From Dichotomocladium elegans (Eukaryota > Mucoromycota > Mucoromycetes > Mucorales > Lichtheimiaceae), in the NCBI GenBank assembly GCA_025716815.1, contig JAIXMN010000010.1, positions 124,001 to 188,000 on the forward strand: 64,000 nt of DNA. Reading direction: 5' to 3'. The notes under the pieces are model-generated. The model did not search any database and was not told the DNA's origin. It was given only the letters and a program-made list of their open reading frames with translations. Below, one piece after another: positions 21,246 to 32,400 of this stretch; positions within the stretch are counted from its first letter, which is position 1, and the number at the start of each line of letters is the position of its first letter. A program made the position numbers and the translations under genes.

Positions 21246-22879
21246 GAGTCGTCGGGGGGAGGGAATGTTGATCTATCGGTGACAAGGACGGGAATTGCAG
21301 TAGACGTTTTTGTCCTTTTGAAGTTGGGCCCTTTGTGGAGACAAGATCAACGAAAAAAAAAAGAAGCAAACTTGTTCAAAAAAGAAGAGAAGGAAGTGAA
21401 AGTAAAAAGAGGAGCGTTGGTGTTTGGTCCTAGAAAAGAAAGAAAAAAGGAGCAGCGAGTTGCCCAGCAAGTGAAGGGGATGGTGCGTAACCGTAGTTTT
21501 TTTTTTCAGGCAATCGTAAAAGGGGAAATATTGTATATCCTGGATGCAGGACATTTTTTTTTTCGTCAACTCTTTCGTCTAAGGGTGATTCTCTTTCTTG
21601 CCCCAATCGAGTTCCACGCTTTGTTTTTTAAGTATCCCCTCTTCCGCTTTGTAAACTGGGCTCTCTCTCCCCATCGCGTAAACGCGGCATCATATGAATG
21701 CCAGGCAGTTTACTAACCAGAACCCCAGTTGGACAAAGAATGAGCTATGCATCTTCTAATTTTATTTCCCCACGTGCGCACGCGTTTATGTGTGTACCCA
21801 ACTGTCCCAATGTATTGTCTCAAGCCACGACAGAAAATGTTCTTTCATTATGCGAAAACGATGGCTCCCACCTTTATTCTTTCGGCGCAAAATGTCTGTT
21901 GTCCGTATGATCTGGTGTGTTCATCGCGTTCTTGCTGTTTTTGATTCTGGGTCCAGCGCAGAAGGGAGAGCATGTTGACACTTGAAAGGGGGGATACCTT
22001 TTTGAAAAAGCTTAACGTCAATCGATTTATGGATGGGCCTTGAACCTTGTTATTCACCCTTAGTGGCATACGTGTATGAACACATGACTTCATGGGCAAG
22101 CGAGTGGATATCACATGACTTGCATCTAACCGCAGAGGTTTTCTCACAAAACCTGTTCTAGACAATCCGGGCAAAAGAGGCCTAGCGGGTATAGGTTGCC
22201 TCATCAACCTAATCCATTTATCGATGACAGGATCACGTAATCCTCTGAGCCTGGTCCCCTCCCTTGACCAAAAGGGATGATGGATAAAAAAAAAAAAGAA
22301 GTTCAAACGATTGGTGCAAAAAGGGGACATTGGCAAGTTTGAAACGCAGATGGGATCTGGCAGTCACGCAAAAAAAGTCGACGCAATCGTTTTTTTTTTG
22401 CATTCGTCATCATCCTCCTTTTTCCCTGCTCGCGCACTTTTGCCGACGTCGACAAAGTATTATCGTCATCAAAAAAAAAATAATACTGCGTGTGCATTGT
22501 GCCTGTGTGTGTATGTTAAAACCCACTGCCCAACGTACAGGATCCCCCTCTGCGGCAAAATAATCGAATCACCGCCGATCAAGAAGTATTATCGACACAC
22601 ACTCACGTCCTGCAACACTTTTCTGTATATCACCCTAACAAACGAAACGAAGCAACACCCTTCGAACCTCTTTCTGGAAGAACAAAGAACAAAAAAAATT
22701 ATTAAACCTACCTACGCAAAAAGCCTTTCACTACCGCTTCACACCCCCTTTTCGACGCCAACACTACCTCTCACCCCGTTTTATCTCGCACCTGCCCATC
22801 CGCCTTCTTGCCACCACCTCAGCAAGCCGTCATCTGAGCAAAGCCATATACCAGCCTACTTCATTTTTAATTTTTTTCC
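21246..22879. promoter_or_regulatory. Long divergent intergenic region and leader of the bZIP gene
   Basis: 1.6 kb lies between the membrane-protein gene (minus) and the bZIP gene (plus). The last ~350 bp are strongly pyrimidine- and A-rich (ACACACCC, CACCCCCTTTTCG and similar), typical of a highly expressed fungal 5' leader. A-rich and T-rich tracts occur at 21.35, 21.5 and 22.4 kb. No supported gene. Confidence 0.4.
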
Positions 22880-24313
22880 ATGACCGATACAAGTGGAACT
22901 GCAACCATCTCTCCTAGTATCTCAGCGACCGAGTTCGTCCCCGAGGAGGCCGACCATCACCAGATCGAGTCACACAGACAGCCTACCCTGAAGCGAGCCT
23001 CTTCGGGTGAGCCCGAGGATTGCAAAAATGCCAAGTGGCGAAAAACCTGCAGCGATGCCGAAGCAAAGGCATCTTCCTCGGAGGATGTTAAATTTGAGGA
23101 TCTGAGCGAACCCGCCGCCACACGTACCATCGCGCTTGCACCAGCCGTTGGTGATAGCACAGATGGTAATCCACAAGAACAGCAACAACACAAACGGCCG
23201 GATGCGTCAGAGGCAGCAGCAGCAGCAGCAGCAGCCGCTGCAGTAGCAGCCACGGTTGATTCTGGCGGTAATAATATCGAGATCTTAGCCATACCCACGT
23301 CCCAGACACCATCGACGACGACATCAGCCACCCCATCTTCTTCTTCGCCAAGCTCAGTTGCAGCCGCAGCCGCAGTAACGACCAATGCACTGGCATTCAT
23401 GACAGAGCAGCAGCAGCACCAGTTCCTTCAGACATACGCGCAAGCGAGCGGCCAAGACCTGGCGAACCTTACGGCTTCGTCACTCGCACAAGCAATGGTG
23501 TCGCCCATTGCAGTACCAGGCCTTAGTCTTCTACAGCATCTCCAAGGCGGCAACGTGATTACTGCGCTACCTGGGCCGCCACAAATACCCCAAACGACGA
23601 CAACCCTTCCGCAGACTATGGATAATGGAAACGGAAACAATAGCAATAACGGCCCAGAGAGCCCCGGCGACGGTAACGATGATGGCCAGGGTGGCAAACG
23701 CAGCGCAAGCACACGCAACATGAGCAACGACGAGCGTCGGCAGCGGCGTCTGTTGCGCAATCGCATGGCCGCAAAGGAGTGTCGCAAGAAGAAAAAGCAA
23801 TATATTCAAGATATGGAGGATAAGATAAAGCACCTCGAGGACGAGAATACCCGGTTGCACAAGCAGATAGAGGAGCTGAACGCGAAGCTGGCATTGGGAT
23901 CCATGCAAAGCTCGTCGGAGAGCTACAGGCTTATGAAGGAAGTCGAGGAGCTGAATGCGAAACTCGGCATGGGACATTTGCCCGCAAACGCCAACGCGTT
24001 CACAGCAGCTGTTATGGCCGCAGCGACAGCCCAGCAACACCATCACGCATCGCCCCCTTCGAATAATAGCAGTAGCAGCAGCAACAGTAGCAGCAACAGT
24101 AGCAGTAATAGCAACACATCCACGAGTGCAGCGGCGGCGGCAGCGGCAGCGGCAGCAGCGGCAGCAGCAGTCTCAAGTCTAAAAGCAACATCTTCCGCAA
24201 CAGGGGGTGGAAGTGCTTCTTCAGCACAGCCACAAAGTGCAAATGAGACACAAGCATCTGACCATCCAGGGCAAGCGCACGATGACGTTAAATCCCAGCT
24301 TGTGGAACTCTGA
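22880..24313 (+). CDS. CREB/ATF-like bZIP transcription factor
   Basis: This single-exon, 477-residue nuclear regulator has a canonical bZIP at about 280-345. Its basic region is RRLLRNRMAAKECRKKKKQY (the N-x-x-A-A-x-x-C-R signature, CREB/ATF-like), followed directly by a leucine zipper (MEDKIKHLEDENTRLHKQI). The zipper end shows an internal repeat: EELNAKLALG is followed about 20 residues later by EELNAKLGMG, extending the coiled coil. The N-terminal and C-terminal thirds are low-complexity (poly-Ala, Gln, Ser and Asn), typical of activation regions. Asn-Ser and Ala runs at 24.06-24.17 kb are trinucleotide repeats likely to vary. The target sites expected for this basic region are CRE-type TGACGTCA. 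It ends 323 bp before the next gene. Confidence 0.9.
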   Translation: MTDTSGTATISPSISATEFVPEEADHHQIESHRQPTLKRASSGEPEDCKNAKWRKTCSDAEAKASSSEDVKFEDLSEPAATRTIALAPAVGDSTDGNPQEQQQHKRPDASEAAAAAAAAAAVAATVDSGGNNIEILAIPTSQTPSTTTSATPSSSSPSSVAAAAAVTTNALAFMTEQQQHQFLQTYAQASGQDLANLTASSLAQAMVSPIAVPGLSLLQHLQGGNVITALPGPPQIPQTTTTLPQTMDNGNGNNSNNGPESPGDGNDDGQGGKRSASTRNMSNDERRQRRLLRNRMAAKECRKKKKQYIQDMEDKIKHLEDENTRLHKQIEELNAKLALGSMQSSSESYRLMKEVEELNAKLGMGHLPANANAFTAAVMAAATAQQHHHASPPSNNSSSSSNSSSNSSSNSNTSTSAAAAAAAAAAAAAAVSSLKATSSATGGGSASSAQPQSANETQASDHPGQAHDDVKSQLVEL

Positions 24314-24636
24314 ACGTCTTCAGGGTCACCATTCAAGTTGCACAAGTGAAATGTTAATATCAACGATTCTATTTTTACGTGCACGCCTCCTCTCGAAGCA
24401 CACAACCTGTCCTCTCCTCTCGTCCTCCCCCAAAACCCAATCCTTCATATGCCTGGCTGTTACAGCACGTCTGCTTCTGAATAAAAAACCTTCTGATTTA
24501 TGGGTATTGGCGTGCGGCAGACGTCTCTTTTTTTGAATCTTTCCCGGCCTTCTTTTATTTCTCTCTTTCTTTCTTTCTCTCTCTTTCCTTCGTCCTCGCA
24601 CACGCAATATCCTATTGTTCCACTACGGACAAATAG
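24314..24636. promoter_or_regulatory. Short intergenic, leader of the O-fucosyltransferase-like gene
   Basis: This holds the 3' flank of the bZIP gene and a CT-rich run (TTTCTCTCTTTCTTTC...) at about 24.55-24.59 kb in front of the next ATG. The run is a typical pyrimidine-rich fungal promoter/leader element. No gene. Confidence 0.4.
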
Positions 24637-26073
24637 ATGCGCTCTATAAAGTTTTTGCTTGCTGGTCTGTTCACAGTCCTGATCCTTGCGTCGCTCGCCT
24701 ACCACTTCGACCTGGGGCGCAATTGGCGCAATGGCAGGTTTCAGCAACAGCAGCAACAGGAACGACAGCAGCAGGGCGAACAACAGATTGTAGTACAGCC
24801 ACCTTCGTCGGGCTTCATGGACGATACATCCCCCGCTGCGGGTTTGCGCAGGACGGCGGGCAGTGCTGAAAAGTACCTCACGTTCTACCCCCACTCGGGG
24901 CTGCACAATCAGCGCTTGGGCCTGGTCAATGCGCTGGTGTTGGCGAGAGCGCTGAATCGCACCCTGCTTCTCCCCGAGCTTAATCTTGGCAAGGGCGCGC
25001 ATTGGGCAGCCTCGCCATTACTGGCAAGGCGTATGGGGACGTGCGTCGACATCCCGGTACCGAAGCGCAAGGGCGAGTGTTACGATTATCGCCGGTACAT
25101 TCCGCTGCCTGCATCGCAGGTGTTTGATCTGGCTGCGCTCGATGGTCTGGGGATCAGGTGGATCGAGCGCACGGATATGCACCCGTCTTATCTCGACGAC
25201 GCCTTCAGCCGCGAGGAAATCTATGCATTGAACGACACAACACGCTTCTCCTATCGAATCTATGACATGCGCAACAACACCCGCGATCTGCTCCAGTTCG
25301 AGTACCGCGTGGATCTGGAGGACCTCGTCCTGCGCGACGAACCGCTCATGGTGTTTGGTTCCTTATTTAGCACATTCCGGCTTGTTTTGGACAACCGCCC
25401 CGACCTTCGCTGGCTGCGCGACTACCTCTCGGGCGAGCTTGGATTTAACAACCCCACCGTCCTCCGTCAGGCACTCGACGTCGCTGCCAAACTCGGCGGG
25501 CCAGGCGCATTCGCCAGCGTCCATCTGCGGACGGGCGACGGCGTCTTCCGCGTCGTCATGGATGACACCATGACAAGAATGCGTCAGACCCTTCAGACCC
25601 TGCTCAGCGACACCGCCGCGAACGCTCCAGACCATCATCAGGACGTGGATCGCATCAACGCTCTCAGTAGCAACAGCACTCGACAACAACACAATGGAGT
25701 CCCAATCACTTCAAGGCTCCAGGAGTGTCTGCTAGCCCAAAAGCATCCCCAAAACGGCAAGCGCCGGAGCACGCATCCACGCCTGCAAATGATCTTCATG
25801 GCCACAGACGCACCTGAGCCGCGCAGGACGTTACCAGACCTCTTTGACGAATTCGTCTGCATGTTCACGCTCTCAGACTTCCAGGAGTCCATCGACCAGA
25901 CCATCTTGTCATCCCAGCGGTACGGTGTGCTCTTCTTACCACTCATCGATGCCGAGATCGCGACGTACGGCGAGGTCTTCGTCGGCACTCCCAGGAGCAC
26001 CTTTTCAAAGTACATTGAATCCCGCAACAGACGTTTCCTGGCTTACTATCCTGCGATTGGTTCCTCTTCCTAA
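24637..26073 (+). CDS. Type II membrane O-fucosyltransferase-like glycosyltransferase
   Basis: This 478-residue single-exon protein belongs to the GDP-fucose protein O-fucosyltransferase-like family. It has a short cytosolic N-terminus, a signal anchor (FLLAGLFTVLILASLAYHF), a Gln-rich stem and a luminal catalytic region. Family motifs are HSGLHNQRLGLVNALVLARAL (the N-terminal N-Q-R segment) and VHLRTGDGVF (H-x-R-x-G-D, sugar-nucleotide binding). The C-terminal motif is LPLIDAEIATYGEVFVGTPRSTFSKYI (D-x-E-I...F-V-G-x-x-x-S-x-F-S). It probably acts in the Golgi; the acceptor is unknown. The coding part is GC-rich and lacks introns, like the neighbouring bZIP gene. Confidence 0.85.
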   Translation: MRSIKFLLAGLFTVLILASLAYHFDLGRNWRNGRFQQQQQQERQQQGEQQIVVQPPSSGFMDDTSPAAGLRRTAGSAEKYLTFYPHSGLHNQRLGLVNALVLARALNRTLLLPELNLGKGAHWAASPLLARRMGTCVDIPVPKRKGECYDYRRYIPLPASQVFDLAALDGLGIRWIERTDMHPSYLDDAFSREEIYALNDTTRFSYRIYDMRNNTRDLLQFEYRVDLEDLVLRDEPLMVFGSLFSTFRLVLDNRPDLRWLRDYLSGELGFNNPTVLRQALDVAAKLGGPGAFASVHLRTGDGVFRVVMDDTMTRMRQTLQTLLSDTAANAPDHHQDVDRINALSSNSTRQQHNGVPITSRLQECLLAQKHPQNGKRRSTHPRLQMIFMATDAPEPRRTLPDLFDEFVCMFTLSDFQESIDQTILSSQRYGVLFLPLIDAEIATYGEVFVGTPRSTFSKYIESRNRRFLAYYPAIGSSS

Positions 26074-26312
26074 GCATTCTCAACCCCACCTCACCTCACC
26101 CGTTTCTATGTATTACATGTAACATAATATTCTCATGCTCTGCCTTGTTTATACTCTGCTTTTACTTCTTCCTTTAATACTATAAAGATGGTGCTATAAT
26201 GTTGTACGTTCACATCATACATGGAAAGATATTCCGGTCTCACTGAATGACTCAATTGGCATGTGTGTGTGTGGAGAGGCTGCAGCCAAAGTGCATGACT
26301 CGGCTCTCCTTG

Positions 26313-27240
26313 CTATCGGAACGAAAAGGACATGTCGTCTTCGGAGGACTGGGTATGCAACGATGAGTTTAAATTGCATATCTTTGTTTTTCAAAAAGAG
26401 ATCCCCGATAACTTACATCCTCTGCATACGTCCTATGTATGAAGATATTTAAAGGTGAGAACCCTTCATTGCAGATAATTTGGGGAGGTAGGGGGGCGGG
26501 GGAAAACTCACGGGTCGCCTAGCAACATCTCCAGGTCGCGCACTTGATGCTTGAGGTCATTTTTGGCGGATATCAATTGGCGAATATGATCAATGGCTAT
26601 GTAGTGAGTCAGGGGAGGGAAACTTAAACTTAGGCTCCCCTCCTCTCCTATCCGTAACACTTACATTTCTGAAGGATCAAGGCTTCCTATGAACATACAT
26701 ACAAAAAGGTTTAAAAGTCAATGATGGTGAAGACCGGTGTATGGGTGTGATCTCTTTCTTGCTTACACTCCGATTGCCATGATTTAATGAAGGAACAATA
26801 TCAATGAGCTGGTCAAAACCCAGGCGAATGTTTTGACGGCGCTTCTGTTCCGATGCAATATGATTTGCCTTCTTCTCAGCTTCCGTGAGAAGCTCGTGCG
26901 GTGCTTTCCGACACCGCCGTGCGGCCATCGGCTTTTTGTTGCTTTTGTTGTTACTGCTGCTGCTGCTGCTGCTCTTCCGATCATCGCCCTCGCCGTAGCT
27001 GCCGTCGTCGTCGTCTTCGCGGTCGACTGACTTACGTTTTTTGAGCTGGTTGCTGATCGCTGAAGGCCCGGCTTCGGCGGTCATTGTGAGAGCGGTTGTT
27101 GATGGTACCGGGGATGATGCCAATGCAGTTCGGGATGGTGATGCTACCAGAAGGAAAGATAACGTGTATTGTCGGAGGCACGGGCGGCAACAGCCGCACA
27201 GATACACACCATTAATTTTTCCCATTTGAGGAGATGGCAT
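26313..27240 (-). CDS. bHLH transcription factor (INO4/MLX-like)
   Basis: This is a helix-loop-helix regulator expected to bind E-boxes as a dimer. Modelled exons are 27240..27210, 27143..26767, 26686..26665 (22 nt), 26596..26512, 26432..26417 (16 nt) and 26348..26313, giving 188 residues in frame. The basic region reads KANHIASEQKRRQNIRLGF (the H-x-x-x-E-x-x-R-R residues that contact CACGTG-type boxes). Helix 1 and the loop are DQLIDIVPSLNHGNRS; helix 2 is assembled across two introns (EALILQKS, IDHIRQLISA). A leucine-rich end (QVRDLEMLLGD) and a short acidic tail (SSEDDMSFSFR) complete it. Exon 1 is tentative; without its intron the frame also stays open. Two CACGTG boxes lie 226-254 bp upstream. 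Confidence 0.8.
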
Positions 27241-27465
27241 AGAACGCTTTTTTTTTTAATAATCAACCTGAGGCTTGAGCTGGGTTCATTTTTTAGAAAC
27301 ACGAATGTGCAAGGAAGAAGAGTTGCGAGAATGTGGAGAAGGGGCGTGTGGGGGGGTTGGAGTTTAAGTGAGGATTGTGGGGGTGACGGGCGGGGACGCC
27401 CGTCCTTTATTCTTCTTTGGCTTTTAAAAAGGGTGGTTTTGGATCTCTCTCGCCTTCCGGCGAAG

Positions 27466-27494
27466 CACGTGAACTCGGCCGACGCCTTCACGTG
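27466..27494. promoter_or_regulatory. Paired inverted CACGTG E-boxes upstream of the bHLH gene
   Basis: CACGTG occurs at 27466-27471 and 27489-27494 in an inverted arrangement (GCACGTGAA ... TTCACGTGC). The sites sit 226-254 bp upstream of the bHLH start, and the second overlaps the stop codon of the upstream gene. The CACGTGAA form resembles bHLH (INO2/INO4-type and MYC-type) sites, so autoregulation is plausible but inferred. Confidence 0.5.
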
Positions 27495-28255
27495 CTGATT
27501 CCTTGTTCGACAAAGCGTTCACCCGCCTCCTCAATTTGCTTGTCGTCGTCCGCACGCTCCACAACAATCGGATAATGGGACATGCCCCGCTCCGCAAGAC
27601 GCTCGATCAGTCTATGAGCTGATGCTTAGGATCATGGCGATGACGAACAACAACAGACAGAGGACGACCCAAAGAGGAGACTGGGCCGGCACGTGTCAAC
27701 ACACATACCTGTTATCGATGAAATGGTCATTGGTGTCCGAGGTACCCTGAAAGGTTGTCGTGGAGCCCATGAGGACGCCATACTTTTTTCCCGCGAGGGG
27801 TGAGCTGTCCTTGTTGTCAAGGAAGTGCTTTTCAAACACAGAGAGGGTGCCACTATTTACACATTCGACTTAACTAGTGTCTCCAGTTTTTTGACTCCCT
27901 TATACGTTACGTGTTTGGAAACAGAAGCAGATCAGCATCCAGCATCACCACACCGTCGATGTCCGTGGTTTGGGTATGAAAATCAGTCATTTCCGCGCCT
28001 TTTTGATTACAAATAAGCTTCCCGAATACACAGGACGTTGTTGTTATCTTTACTGACTTATCGGGTCTTTGGCGATATCCTTGATCTCAACCTCGATCTG
28101 CTGGTCCTTTCTACGGATCCCTTTGGCGAGCAGCTCTGCTCTCGTTTCAGATACTAGATCTGCTTGATAAGCTACGTGTGTGTGTATATGGATAACCTAG
28201 AAACAAAATGACTTGACTTGCCGTGTGATTTATCTGTGAAAATGTGAACTTTCAT
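27488..28255 (-). CDS. Unrecognised 167-aa alpha/beta protein
   Basis: Five exons (28255..28222, 28171..28058, 27998..27911, 27852..27709, 27611..27488) give 167 residues with all phases consistent, so the gene is real, but I do not recognise the family. The start is MKVHIFTDKSH; a Lys/Arg/Glu helix (ETRAELLAKGIRRKDQQIEVEI) is followed by a strand-like TTDIDGVVMLDADLLLF. A glycine/serine-rich turn (YGVLMGSTTTFQGTSDTND) and a helix plus strand (LIERLAERGMSHYPIVVERADDD) follow. No membrane segment or signal. Intron 1 (28221..28172) requires a GC donor (CACG|GCAAGT). The intron-2 donor (GTCAGT) is weak. The last bases overlap an E-box serving the downstream bHLH gene. Confidence 0.6.
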
Positions 28256-29480
28256 GCTAAGATGGTACGAAACTCGCTTATGCTGTTTCTTCGCCAAGCG
28301 TTTGGATTTAATAAATAAATAAATAAATAAAGACCAGCCTCATTTGGATTGGTTAGGATGAAAACCCCAGACCTATAATTCTCATTCAATTTATCATGGG
28401 GGGGGTGTGGGCGTGGTTTTTGAATTGCATGAATCAATCCATAAGAGAATTTTTACTTCTTTTCACATACGTACGTACGGTAACGCGCGCCCAGCCTACA
28501 CGAACGAAAAAATGAACCCAAAAGGCAAATTCTCGAATCCTTATATACGTTTACAGGTCATGCTCGCACTTACACGCACTATGCTCACGTTTTTTCTTCC
28601 TGTTGGTTTTCATTAACCTCTGCTCTGTAGGCTTCTTTTTGTTTCTATCGACTAGTTTCGCACCTGCGGAGAGGTTGGGGTTGGGGGAGGGGTGTGAATT
28701 TGAACAGGGCGGGGACACATTCGCAAAGGGAAGAGGGAAAGCTATTCCCAATATGAACACCTACATAAATCGGGGATGTGGGAGTTATACCAGGGGGGTG
28801 GGGAAGAAAGAGAATCCAACATCCAAGCCCGCGCGCTCATTTCATTCTGACGCCATCGTCTTGAACGAAACCCTTTATCTTCTAGTCCCGTTCGCGCGCG
28901 CGCGCGCTCTGTCCGTCGTTTGACAGTATTCCCGGGATGGCTTGTCGCCTTTTTTTCGTCTCTTTGTGTGTGTGGGAAACAGGAGCATCACGGGTGTCAT
29001 GCCATAAAATAATAAAGCTGCTCTTTTGGCTGCCTTGATGCCCTCTTTTATGCCATAGTTGAACCCCTACCACAAAGCATGCACGAGGTATCTTACTCGC
29101 AAATATTATGCTCGATGACGCGCAGACGAAGTCCTAAAACGTAGCATGGATAACCGAGTGCATCACGGCGCATTAAAGTAAGTTTATTTCATTGGATAGC
29201 TTTCGGGGGAACTTGACAGGTGCCCATCGTTCCTCATGGAAAGCCCAGCAGGGGTTCTTTGTTCCGTGTAACGCACTGGATTTATTTTTTATTTTAGAGC
29301 ATTCAGAAGAAATCTCACGCCTCTTTTCCCCCCCCCCTCCCTTTCGCTAAAAAAAACCTAAATGATCCATGTAAGGAGAGAATAGATGGATGAGTTGAGT
29401 TCGCGGACTCGGGGTTTTTCTGTTGCAAATCATGCAGATTGAGAAGAAAGAACATGCATTTTTTATTTTACTGTACGGTA
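28256..29480. other. 1.2-kb divergent intergenic region with simple repeats
   Basis: This lies between the 167-aa gene (minus) and the SSD1 homologue (plus). It contains a TAAA tetranucleotide array at about 28309-28331, a pure CG run at 28893-28907 and a poly-C tract near 29.33 kb. The undetected first exon of the SSD1 gene should lie toward its right end; an ATG near 29.39 kb is one candidate. Confidence 0.4.
28309..28331. repeat. (TAAA)n tetranucleotide microsatellite
   Basis: About five units of TAAA/AAAT in the intergenic region upstream of the 167-aa gene. Simple repeat, no inferred function. Confidence 0.8.
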
Positions 29481-32400
29481 GACTCCACCCGTTCATGAAA
29501 AGAAGACACATCATCATCGTGGCCGACGAGGAAGTCGTCGACGCTCGTCAACCGTAGGCGGAGGAGGAGGTATTACAGTGGATACTACTCCGGTACTTCA
29601 ATCCATTCAACATTTGATTGCGGAAATGCGTCGTCTTCCGCAGCTCGACAAGGAGGACACCATAGAAGAGGATGAATCCAGTCTATCTATCGACAGCTGG
29701 TCACATCAACGGACACGACGACACTCTGAACCTCCTCCTGGTATATCGCACGATCGTCGTCGTTCTGCTACTACTTCATCTTCTCGGACCCGTCACCCAC
29801 CCCCCGCGCCCCCGCCCACAGCGATAATACCAGAAACGTCCCTCCCCACTGCTTCCTCTGATGATAGTCAGGTGGACTTGGATTTTTTCCCAAAACGAGG
29901 CAGAAGCCAATCGTGTGAGAATAATACAAAAAAAATAAGGACCCTTCTGGAAGGAGTTGCAAAATGCGACTGACAACATAACCTAGTGCCACATATCTCC
30001 ACCCAGGTCCCGCCTAATGCTACCGGAGCCGGCGCCGCATCAAGTGCCCGCCGCCCGCTTTACCCAGCCCATCTGCCCGTACCGGACGCAATGCAACGAG
30101 TTCAGCAACACCAGCTCTTCATGGGTGTCCTTGAAGTGGACTGGCAGGATAGCTCAGATGCCTATGTAATCTGTGAGAATTTACACCATGCTGTGGGGGA
30201 CTCTAGTCGAGACACAACGAGTAAAATATACATTTACGGCTCGCGAAACCGAAATCGTGCGCTCCATGGAGATTTTGTTGCCGTTGAACTCGTGGACGTT
30301 GAAACGATGATGGCCGAAAAGGCAGCAAAGAAACAAGCAAGGCGTCGATCGTCTGCGATGCTGTCTACATCCCTCCATTCTATCCCCGAGCATAGCACCG
30401 TTCAGCCCAGTCGCCAAAATCCTACGTACTGTGGTCGCGTCGTGTCTATTCTCGAAAGGCCAAAACGGATGCTTTTTTCAGGGTTGCGTGTAATGATAAA
30501 GAGAGAGAGAGAACTATATTATTTATTATTTCTTCGTATGTAGTACACTGTCGTTGGATCGACCCAGTAGTCAACCTTCACCGTTATCATCCGATGCAAT
30601 GGCATTTACTGAAAACAACAACGCCAACCATCATCGAAAAAAGACGCCCACGCCAAAAATCATTTGGTTCGTACCAGCCGACAAACGTCTGCCATTAGTC
30701 GCCGTACCTGTCAAGCACGCGCCACAGGGCTTCATCAAACACCATGACGAGTTTAAATACCGTATTTTTATCGTACGTGTGATTGAAATAACTCACGTGC
30801 CTCGCAAGGATCTTCAAGAATTAACTCAAGCGCTAGGGATCGATCCAACGCTGGCCAGTGACGTCCCTACACCCGTTTGGCACTGTTGAGCGCGAGATCG
30901 GATGGATGGGCGAGCTCGATGTTCATTCCAAGGCATTGCTCGCTGACCATCATCTGAAAGATATCGACTTCACACCTGCTTTACTCCGATCGGCAAGTAA
31001 CGCGGCATCTCTTTCTCCAGAGGAGCACAAGCGACTCGATCTCCAAGCTCTTCCTGTGTTTACCCTTTCCGACGCACCTTTTCCTGGTAAATAACAATAC
31101 AACGCTTCATTCGCTTCGGTCTCTGATACATCATACAGACCATGGTTTTTCGATAAAAAGGTTAGAGAACGGCACCTTCGAGGTGGGTATTCATGCGGCC
31201 GATGTTGCAAGCATCATAAGACCAAACAGCCTTATGAGCCGCGAGGCACGCGAGCGAGGTGTTGCAGTGTCCTTGGTTGAACGGCGCATCCCGATGGTCC
31301 CAAACGCATTTGCTGATGAAAATGCGACATTTTTACCAGGGAAGACAAGGTTAGATTAGCCCAGAAAAAATGCACTGTCTCCTTTACCGAGCATTCGTAT
31401 CAACAGATAGATTCATAGAATGGCTCTTTCTGTCCTCTGTCGACTCACAAAGTCAGGTGTGCTGTTGAACACCTGGATTGGAGAGACCTGGGTCACGTAA
31501 GTTTTCTTACAAGAGATCCTCTAAACATCTGGACGCGCGTCGATTTGTTTCTGACTCAAGTAATGATTCCATTCCAAGTATTGCCGATCCATCCTCAGAC
31601 GAAGTCCAGGACAACAAAGAAATGCTCTATAACATTTGCAAAGTACTTCAGACACGCCGCATCCGTCAAGATAAGGCGGTACACCTTTCATTAACAACTT
31701 TGAATGTACCGATGTTTGAAATGGACCCAAGCAGCGGCTACCCATGCCATATCACACGCCCTCATCATCGTGAAGAAGAAGGGATCGAGAAAGAGCTCAT
31801 GATCCTCTCCGGCCAACAGGTCGCGCAAAAGATTCTGTCTCAGTTCCCAGAAGATTCTTTTCTCTGTCGCCAAACGGGGTCCCTGAAATCTGATCCGCAT
31901 CAGCGTGTACGCGTTTCAGAGGCGACAATGCGAAAAAAAACCTGCTGATGCTTTCTTTAGGATTTGCTTTTAGATTTCCTGGACTTGGGTCGCGACGCAT
32001 CATACATACAAACGGTTGAAACAGCCGAGCAACTGGCTGATGAGAATCAAAGATATGCGGCCCTCTACCTTTTGCAATTCAGCCCAGAACAGTACGTTTG
32101 CAGTGGATCGGTGGACATTGCTCGATACCGGCACGAGGCATATGCTGTGCCGGTTTACACGGTTTTTGCAGAGCCACTACAGAAGTATGCCTGTCTCATT
32201 GTCCAAAATCAGCTGCACGCGGTCCTAAGGGGTGGTAAGCATCGCTCAATGGAGAGAGAGAGCAGAGCAGAAATGGGGCCATCTGGATTGATTTACAGCT
32301 CTCAGATGCAGAGAGTAAGTCAGCCGCAACAGAAAGAGGGGCTATTGAAAAGGCAGCCCGGCACTGTTCGTCCAGAGAAATAGCATTACACAATGCTACT

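Noticed and set aside
22957..24405. Several long Ala/Leu/Val-rich minus-strand frames across the bZIP gene
   Set aside because: Antisense reflections of CAG/GCA repeats; the bZIP domain fixes the coding strand.
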